Shown one piece after another: positions 56,769 through 64,000 of a stretch of 64,000 nucleotides of DNA. The stretch spans positions 57,992,025 through 58,056,024 of the forward strand of contig CP136068.1 in assembly GCA_032622095.1 (NCBI GenBank), read 5' to 3'. The position numbers were made by a program, and so were the translations under genes. Positions within the stretch are counted from its first letter, which is position 1. The number at the start of each line of letters is the position of its first letter. The stretch is from Siphonodentalium dalli (taxonomy: Eukaryota > Mollusca > Scaphopoda > Gadilida > Siphonodentaliidae). Under the pieces are notes generated by a model that saw only the letters and a program-made list of their open reading frames with translations, did not search any database and was not told the origin of the DNA.

Positions 56769-59700
56769 TTATACCGACATGGGTTGACGGTCTGTATTTA
56801 TTGAATTGGTATGCACCAGTCTCTATTCACACTAAGCCTGCATGTACTATATGACTATATTTATATACGTCGTTCGTTCGAATGGAGGTCCCGCTCAGGA
56901 ATTGCCGTTTGGTCAACTGCTGCACATGACACGTTCGGCCGAACGGCGAACGGCAATTACCCCCACCGGGCACATGCAGGAAGAAGAGCCGTTCGTTCGA
57001 AGGGTACGAACCCCCCTGGTTACGGGTTACTAAGATGGATGGAGATCGACTTTAGTTATTATGACAATTTATGTTTTAATTGATTCATCAAATTTCTGAT
57101 GAGTTGTGACTTTTGTTAATAATTAAACATGTACTTATAGTGTATAATTTATTTTATTTTGGGTGACTGCACGAGTAAGACAAACACTGCAATATGACTG
57201 TCCATCACGTGCATTTGATCAATATACAAATGGTATCATTGCTAATGCAATGTTCTGATAATGAGTGACAATCATTAATCAGTGATTCAAATTCATCGAC
57301 GATTGCGCGAAGAACAGATGAGAGTGACTGGTAGTGTAAAATCGAATAGCGCATATGCGCATGCGTATTTGAAACCGTGTCATGTGTCACATACAAGACA
57401 AACGTCTTCTTGGCGAGATTTGACTCACCGTTTGTGCACGAATCCGATGGTTCAAGTTATCTAAATTATTCAAAATGGAACTCCGATGACGACAAATTGC
57501 GTTTGTATTTCGTCAAGAACAGACGTCTGGACATTCATAAACGAGTCAGATAAATCATGCAGACTTCGTTAACTATTATTACCTTGATTTTCCGTCCAAT
57601 GTCCGCGCAGATGGTCTACTTCTGCTGATTCGAATCAAATCAAATCGCGATTATGTATCCAAATCGAATCGAAAATCGAATCGAATTAATAATGCCCGAA
57701 TCGTATGGCCCTACTTTCGCACCGATTCAATAAGTCAAATACTTTTCTTCTGATTTACCTAATATGTCTTTCCTAGGTTTTCCTTAGCACACTCTTCATC
57801 TGTATGGATTTTGGTTCTGATTAATTAACCATTATACTCTCTATTTTTACAGTTTTATACCATTAATTAGGTATGATCTCCTGTTTTGAAAATATGAAGA
57901 TTTTATTGCAATAGTTGCATGTAATATAGTGATATCAATAAATTATCATGTGAACATCCAATATCCAGAGTACATTTTAATATGTTGTCATTCCACATGC
58001 AATCTGTTATTAAATGAGTAATGACATATTGTACACAGCTCTGGTCAGTGGCCAGATGGAGACAAAGATAAACATCACTGGTGGCTGGCTAATTGTTTAT
58101 CATATATATGTCAAATTTGATAAATGGCACGAGACACTTGTTTCTCCTATTTTGATATTTCATTACAGGGTGTTTGATAAGAGACCCCTCACCTATATCA
58201 GTGTCTTCTATATTCCATTGATCTGCTTAAAATAATTAACCCTTTCCAAGGTTCCCATAGACTCATGTTATAATGTAAAGGCTCTTCTCTTATCTCTTAT
58301 CTAGGGTTATCTTGCACACTATTCACTTCTATGGATTTTGGTTTTGATAGATAATTGATTTTTGAAAAATATATTAACCTTTCAGACACATGCTTTCAAT
58401 ATTACATTAAAATAATGGCTAATAGCGAATGTAATTTATCTATGCAATGGGTAACAGGCAAATAAATAAATATAGGTGATGGCTTATTTTGAAATTCAAG
58501 ATGGCATATGTTGTAAACATTCCCAGGAACCTTATTTTCCCATTTGTTCATTGATTGAATTTTAGGGGCCACAGAGCGCTACTTACTTTCTTTTATATGG
58601 ACTATGGTAATCTGTTTCGATTTAGGGGTCATAGGGGCCAGCATCCCCATCATGTTATGACTGTATAACATTATATAGATAACACTTTTGTATTGTATAA
58701 ACTACATGTATTTTTGAAAACCATACACCCCTGTTATGAAACACTTGCATGTACCTAACTAAGAATTGAACATATTTGAGGTTTGATAACCCAAGTAGCT
58801 CAAATTAATTCCATGTAATACCAGTTTAGCTGCAAAACAGAGTTAATGTGGCTTATTGAATTAGAGTTAATTTAGTCATCGTATGTTAGCCCTACATAAT
58901 AGAATTCACCACAAAGCATTGTAAGCTGTAACCCATTCATGATGCAATGGACTCTCCCATTCAGTTCTAAAAGTATAAATTGGGATAGTCTATTGTTCAT
59001 TTGTAGGGATGTTCTCAGAATTTGAGCAGACAGAGAGAACCCCATTTAGTAGCACTATTTTAAATAATTATAAAATCTTCTGCAGTCTCAATGTGCAGAT
59101 TTCCATAATACGTGGCATGGAGCATTGCCATAAGACAGTTTATTATTTGTTCATATGGTCATGGTTGATTGAATCACTATCGCCAATGTATGGGTTAAAC
59201 ATCTGCCGATCGTGATCGGCCGATCGTGTGATATCACAAAATGAATTATTGATATCACAAAATAGGTATATAATAGATATAAGAACGGCGCCCCATACGC
59301 ATAATCGTTGTGTAGTCCGCGCTTCTATTGATATGTTCAATCTTGTATTACAAACATGGGCATACAAACGTGAACACCCACATCCGCATTGGTAGATATA
59401 TTTTAAAGGAAATTTACTCGCTGTTTTTCATGAAGATAAGCCAAAATAAAGCCAAAGCGCTATTCGCACTTCAGTAACCTTCATCATATCGTTGTTATTT
59501 ACGTGGATGACCATAGCATGCAGCGTGTAAATACACGGATACAAGTATGCGCTCTGTGTGTTTTCAATTGATAATGACAATGCAACATTCGACCAGCATG
59601 TGGTATTTCTATTCAGGAATCGGATGTCTGGGGACATATACATGCAACTTCACCTTGTGGTCAATACAACGCTGGCGAAGTGAATCGATTGGTCCGGGTC

Positions 59701-59780
59701 ACGCAGGCGACTCATCTATTAACCAATACATACCCGCGATGTGAATTGGGCCGACTGAGGACCTGCATGGAGTTCATCGT
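56769..59780. other. Unclassified DNA upstream of a probable gene start
   Basis: Contains the dispersed repeat pieces at 57730-57840 and 58270-58385, a CGTTCGTTCGAA word repeated at 56870 and 56990, and an inverted CCGATCG/CGATCGG cluster at 59206-59228. No exon is supported. Confidence 0.45.
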
Positions 59781-59811
59781 GTGATGAAGTGGGGTGTTCC
59801 AGAAGAGAGCA

Positions 59812-59932
59812 ATGCAGACGAAGCTAAAACTCTTCGTGTGCCTGGCTCTTGTCCTGTCTCTCTTCGTCGTCTTTATTGAGTACACAGGTGGATTAAACTT
59901 CACGCCGCAGATCAAAAGAGCATACACATACG
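59812..59932 (+). CDS. Putative first coding exon of a type II membrane protein
   Basis: The ATG at 59812 (G at -3) opens 40 codons plus one base, ending at a good donor (TACG|GTAAAT). The peptide starts MQTKLK, a short basic tail, then about 17 hydrophobic residues (LFVCLALVLSLFVVFI), then EYTGG and a possible N-glycosylation site (NFT). A short cytoplasmic tail, one membrane anchor and a luminal stem is the layout of Golgi glycosyl- and sulfotransferases, but no catalytic domain is in the window, so the product cannot be named. GC content is higher than in the surroundings. An out-of-frame upstream ATG at 59783 overlaps the start and could act as a short upstream frame if transcribed. The next exon may be at 60865. 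Confidence 0.5.
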
Positions 59933-60864
59933 GTAAATATATATGTTAATATTATATGCTTTGGTTGCATGCAAAGGAACTAAAGCCTCCACAGTGGATA
60001 CACCATGTGAAAAATCACAAAGCCAGCTTTGTAATATCATCATCAAGAACTTACGCACCGTGAAAAGAATTGCTCAATATTGAGAGTTCGCATGTATTGG
60101 TATGTCAAAATTAACTGTTACAGGTTTGTCAATTGGAATTCAATTATTCAGTTGAAAATCCGTGCTTTGAAACATATATTTCAATATTTGGAAATTTTCT
60201 AATGTTCAAGTTTAACAGGTCAGGGTATGTGAATCACCGATCTATTTATAAAAGCCCGATGGGGCTAAAATAGATCGATTGGTGCTCACTGTTGTAAGAG
60301 AATTAAGGAACTCTAAATTTCTTGAATATTGAAAATTTGTTTGTTTGAAGATTTGTATATGGTTATATTGAACATTCTCATTAAATAATTATTCCGTGTC
60401 TTTCATTAGTTTCAAAAGAAATCAGAATTATTTTTTTTTCAAAGTATTGGTTGAACAATACTTATAGAACTATTTAGAGTGATTCCCCTTATCGCAGATG
60501 CCAGTCTAAATAAAATTAGACCGTGTTTCATTTCAATCAACTTCCGGTCTAAAGACTCACATGGTTATAATTATTTCAAACGGGAGAATCGAGCCAATAC
60601 GCATCGAGCGATGTGTGGATTGACCAATGAATAGCTTCCTGCAAATTCAATTAAAATTCACTTATTCATACAAGCCACACCCGCGGTATTTGACTGCGAT
60701 ATCATGAAGTTATCGAATAAACTACACGTTAGCGTCCTAAACTCCGTATGTTCAAAAGTAAAACTAACGTACGTTTATTCATAATTGGGGAATGGTCAGG
60801 CAGAACAGGTATACATATATTAGCTCACTGACCAGCATTTGGTACATAACATCTTGCATTTCAG

Positions 60865-60897
60865 GATTGTGGCTGTATCATTTTGAAACTGCGAAAG
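60865..60897 (+). CDS. Putative 33-nt second exon of the membrane-protein gene
   Basis: A strong acceptor (CATCTTGCATTTCAG) and a donor (AAAG|GTAAAC) enclose 33 nt. Joined to the exon ending at 59932 (phase one), the frame stays open and continues into the next exon, again in phase one. The encoded peptide, GLWLYHFETAKG, would lie in the luminal stem just after the anchor. Very short symmetric exons do occur in animal genes, but a pair of splice-like signals 33 nt apart could also be chance. Confidence 0.35.
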
Positions 60898-62057
60898 GTA
60901 AACAACGAGGATGTTAAATCCAACGTATCATAGCTCAAACTGGAGGGTATACTAGCGCTCTTATTTATATGTAGTATGACGTAGATTGAATTCAGAAGGA
61001 GCACACCAGGGTTAGCAGAATACGAGTTAACATATCAAAAGTTGGCCAAAATAATGCATGTTTTCAAATGACCTTGACCCTAGATGGTGACCTTGACACC
61101 ATATGGTCACATTGACCATGTCATGTTGTGGACTATTAATCTGACTATAAGTCCACATCACTACTTCCGCAAAAATATTTGTGAGTTCCAAACAGTGCCC
61201 ATTTTCCTATGTTCACCAATTATTTCAGGCCGTTGCCATGGAAACCATGTTTTCTTCCGACCCGAGACACCTAGCCTGGGCACCCCCTCTAATATTGTTT
61301 CCCCACAACCTACTCTATAAATGAGCAATTTTTTACGCTTTAATCCGGTCTGCCACGATTTCAACAAATTTTGGCCCTAAACGACTGGACTAATACTAGA
61401 ATTCTATTTGCAAAGATATTCAAAAATAGTATTTTCTCCTAACCTATGGGTATTACGTCACGTGCCAAATAAGGATCATTACAACTTCGAGTAATCGTAT
61501 AGTAAATTCAAGCTCGTATTCTAAATAAGGAGATGACGCAACATGAACGCGGTACAGGTTAATAATATTTATTTTTGCGTGCTTATCGCTATATCTTTAT
61601 TACATTGTTCTTTATTATTTAGCATCTGAATAGCGAAACTTGTATTCTGCATATATATAGTGAAGCAAACCTGTAACGAGCATGTATTGCACGGAAATTG
61701 GTTAGAGGAAGACTGATTACTCTTTTATGTTTACCTGACCTCAGGCGCACGTGTGTCGATCTATGTGTGTATCGCTATGATAAACATAGCCGTATGAATA
61801 TTAATGAGTTTTCACAAAAAAAGGAATTCCCCTGTCATTTTTTTAAATAAAATATAATGCGAGTGTCGTCAGACGTAGATGAAATTAATGAGATTGAGTC
61901 TGGATATTTTATCAGACTGCGCAGATGCATGCTGTTTGTGAAAGACTGGTCGGTCTATTTTAGCCCGATCGGGCTATTATAGTTCGATCGTAAATAACAG
62001 ATCTTTTTTATCTGGCGGGTACACTGGAACTTGTTCCACTATAATGTTGTGTATTTG
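60898..62057. other. Presumed intron; unclassified DNA
   Basis: TGACCTTGACC/GGTGACCTTGACA words at 61070-61100 resemble dispersed repeats. No further exon is found. Confidence 0.4.
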
Positions 62058-62421
62058 TTTTTGAATTTTATATTTATTTTTTCAAATGTAGGCCATGTGA
62101 TGTAACCATGTGATGTAATTCCATAAAATAATCTCCAAAATATATTTATTGCAAAATTTTATAATTTACCTAGCGCACCTGCCAGTTAAGGGGGAGGTCA
62201 AGTCACTCAAGTGACCAATTTTTAATGGAAATTTCCATGCGGAGCTATAAGTTATGTATGAAGCAGTTTTTGGGAACCAAAGCAGGCATATGATTGAACA
62301 GTCATAACATTTAACTGGCAGATGCGCTAGGTAATTTATAAAATTTTGCCATTAAAAAAGATTTTTTTTCTGGAATTTAATCACATGACCTACATTTGAA
62401 AAATCAATATATATTCAAAAA
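62058..62421. mobile_element. MITE with inverted repeats of about 120 bp
   Basis: TTTTTGAAT...TTTCAAATGTAGG.CATGTGAT at the left pairs with its complement at the right end. TTACCTAGCGCA.CTGCCAGTTAA and its complement (62165-62189, 62310-62334) form the inner part. The loop contains GGGGAGGTCAAGT, also seen at 30840. Confidence 0.85.
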
Positions 62422-62818
62422 TGATAGAAATGTAACTATACGCCGTCCGCAACTCATTCGATAAAAGATTACAGATTATGACGCAAGTTGTGTTCTGTAT
62501 TTATAGATACATTAAATCCGTTGCTATAACCTGCATTGAAAATATATGGCTACCTTTATTGTGATTTAACTCTGATGAATAACCAGTAATTGTCGGGTCA
62601 TCACCCGAAGCTGATAGTTATTCACTAGCTCGTATTCCGTTGAATACACGTGCCTCATGTCGATGGGTGTGCACCAGAATTGAAACATCACAATCACCTT
62701 TGCGGGTGTCTCCATATTTTTTTGAAGACATAAAGGGGGTGGATCGGTATGTCGGGACCGGATCAAATGAGAAATGCTTTTTTTTCCTACACAGAAATTT
62801 ACACATGTTTTTCCTCTA

Positions 62819-63295
62819 TTAAAGGTACTCAATCCGAATTAATACTCCTAAATTACTAATTCTTTGGCTTCGGGGGTAAATTTTTTTTTTTATTTGAGTC
62901 GAGGAACCCACCTATCAAAGCTCAGAGTGATCAGATATCGATTTTTTAAGTTTGTTATTTCTCGAGATGTGCAATTAAATGTGGTCCAGAAACACGTGGT
63001 CAAACGGATGGTCAAGCTTGGACAAAATTGTGGATGAAGATGGATAACTCTAAAATCAAGTGATAACACGGCCAAATTTCGTGATACTTAAGTGATAATA
63101 CGGTAATATTGTGTTGAACAAAATGTTGATAAATAACAAGTTTTGAGAAATTTGATACCATAGTGACTGTTGACAGTGGTTAGCATTATTTTGTTGCAAT
63201 ACATCGATTCTGATAACTAAAGCGTATATTGAAGAAAAGGTTGTTGTTGTATCTTGTTGATATGGGGACCGTCTGATCGGATTTAGTACATTTAA
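62819..63295. mobile_element. TTAA-flanked (piggyBac-type) MITE, second copy
   Basis: Ends TTAAAGGTACTCAATCCG and TTAAATGTACTAAATCCG in inverted orientation, with TTAA at both borders. The interior matches 18866-19342 (TTTGAGTCGAGGAACCCA.C onward). It lies against the 3' end of the LINE on its right. Confidence 0.85.
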
Positions 63296-63299
63296 CATT

Positions 63300-64000
63300 G
63301 AAAAGAACTTTAAACATATTTTATTTGTATATCGAATAATACAAAAGGGATTGGGGACAAGTTACAAAACTTACTTTGCCCCTCTCCCTGTTTACAATAA
63401 TATTATTCATACAAAATGGCGAAGGAAAGATTCAAAATCATATATAGGTTAAACATATTTACATTTACAAATGAGTGGGTTCGGGTTTGGGGTGGGAGGT
63501 GCCAAAACCGATTTGTGACTAATTGGCTTTTTGTGGCTATTCTGAAATGCGTTTGATTATCCGACTTCGAATCGTTTTGAAGAGAATTTTGTTTCTTCTA
63601 TTTGAGATATCGGGAATTCCCAGAAGTAAATCATTGATATGTGTAATTTTCAGTCCTTCTTGGTATAATTTTTGACACATTTCCATTCGTTCGGTGTGAA
63701 ATAGGGGACACGCCCAGAGGTAGTGGTAAGTATCTTCGCATGGATTTCCACAATGGCATTGGGAGCTGTCAGAGATATAATTTTGGAACATATCGGAACG
63801 AAGGCTACTGCATTTGTTACGCAATTTGGCATGGGCAACATTAAGCGTTCTACGACCTGTATAGAAGTATGATGGTGGTTTTACTGTAGGATCTATTAAT
63901 TCGAGATAAAATTTGAAGTCTGCGATAGATTCGGCATCTGATATTTCTGTGGTTATGTAATTCCACGATTTTAAAGTAGAGGGGACGAATGATTTTTTTA
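63300..64000 (-). mobile_element. LINE family A, 3' end (continues beyond window)
   Basis: Minus strand: C-terminal coding part, then a 3' UTR with ACTTGTCCCCAATCCCTTT and an end near AATAAAATATGTTTAAA at about 63311, the same as in the 8.2-11.2 kb copy. The 5' part is outside the window. Confidence 0.85.
63537..64000 (-). CDS. LINE A ORF2 C-terminus (partial)
   Basis: On the minus strand the frame is open from the window edge to a TGA or similar stop at 63537, about 154 codons. It begins SFVPSTLKSWN (the end of the reverse-transcriptase thumb region), continues PPSYFYTGRRTLNVAHAKL, and has the C-x-C...H...C module (CHCGNPCEDTYHYLWAC) found also at 10740 in the first copy. Unlike that copy, the part visible here has no stop or frameshift, so it may be younger. 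No catalytic domain is within the window. Confidence 0.8.
   Translation of the reverse strand, partial: KKSFVPSTLKSWNYITTEISDAESIADFKFYLELIDPTVKPPSYFYTGRRTLNVAHAKLRNKCSSLRSDMFQNYISDSSQCHCGNPCEDTYHYLWACPLFHTERMEMCQKLYQEGLKITHINDLLLGIPDISNRRNKILFKTIRSRIIKRISE

Noticed and set aside
56811-57083. Open frames around a repeated CGTTCGTTCGAA word
   Set aside because: Two overlapping frames with no motif and no splice signals in support.

Overview
The window looks like intergenic and intronic chromosomal DNA from an AT-rich, repeat-dense invertebrate genome. A marine lophotrochozoan such as a mollusc is my best guess. I infer this from the kinds of LINE, Helitron, foldback and satellite-like repeats, from spliceosomal intron signals (GT...AG with polypyrimidine tracts), and from the absence of any bacterial-style gene packing. 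No species can be named. I see no rRNA, tRNA or CRISPR array. Most open frames are short and lie in repeats; few can be defended as genes.

Layout. 0-8 kb: a short C2H2 zinc-finger exon (minus strand, 184-364) and a possible related exon near 5.5 kb, among unclassified AT-rich DNA and local duplications. 8.2-11.2 kb: a 5'-truncated, frameshifted LINE (family A). 11.7-13.7 kb: two phase-compatible exons of an unrecognised gene, with a Helitron-like element in the intron between them. 13.9-17 kb: a decayed CACTA/EnSpm-type transposase on the minus strand, flanked by two palindromic MITEs. 18.7-19.6 kb: a TTAA-flanked MITE nested inside a longer inverted-repeat MITE. 21.2-26.8 kb: a 5.5 kb inverted-repeat element. 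27-28.5 kb: a fragment of a second LINE (family B). 28.5-33.5 kb: Helitron-like elements, some abutting head to tail. 34-35 kb: a roughly 110-bp tandem repeat. 35.1-41.3 kb: a 6.2 kb foldback element whose arms carry tandem repeats and paired palindromes, with two further elements nested in the arms. 42.2-50.2 kb: a 160-bp satellite-like array split by a nearly full-length LINE (family C) that has an ORF1 with an SGNH-esterase domain and an ORF2 with endonuclease and reverse transcriptase. 51.2-54.4 kb: a second head-to-tail Helitron-like array ending in an (AT)n/hairpin structure. 54.6-59.8 kb: dispersed repeats, a 59-bp tandem array and a MITE. 59.8-60.9 kb: the likely start of a host gene for a type II membrane protein, with a putative 33-nt second exon. 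62-64 kb: two MITEs and the 3' end of another family A LINE running off the window edge.

How it fits together: almost everything recognisable is mobile DNA, much of it nested. The retrotransposons and the transposase have stops or frameshifts, so they look dead here. Host coding content is probably limited to the zinc-finger exon(s), possibly the 11.7/13.5 kb exon pair, and the membrane-protein exons at 59.8 and 60.9 kb. The strongest unusual signals are the foldback element with its recurring GGTGGCGAATA core, the head-to-tail Helitron-like arrays, and a perfect 192-bp palindrome at the right end of the foldback.
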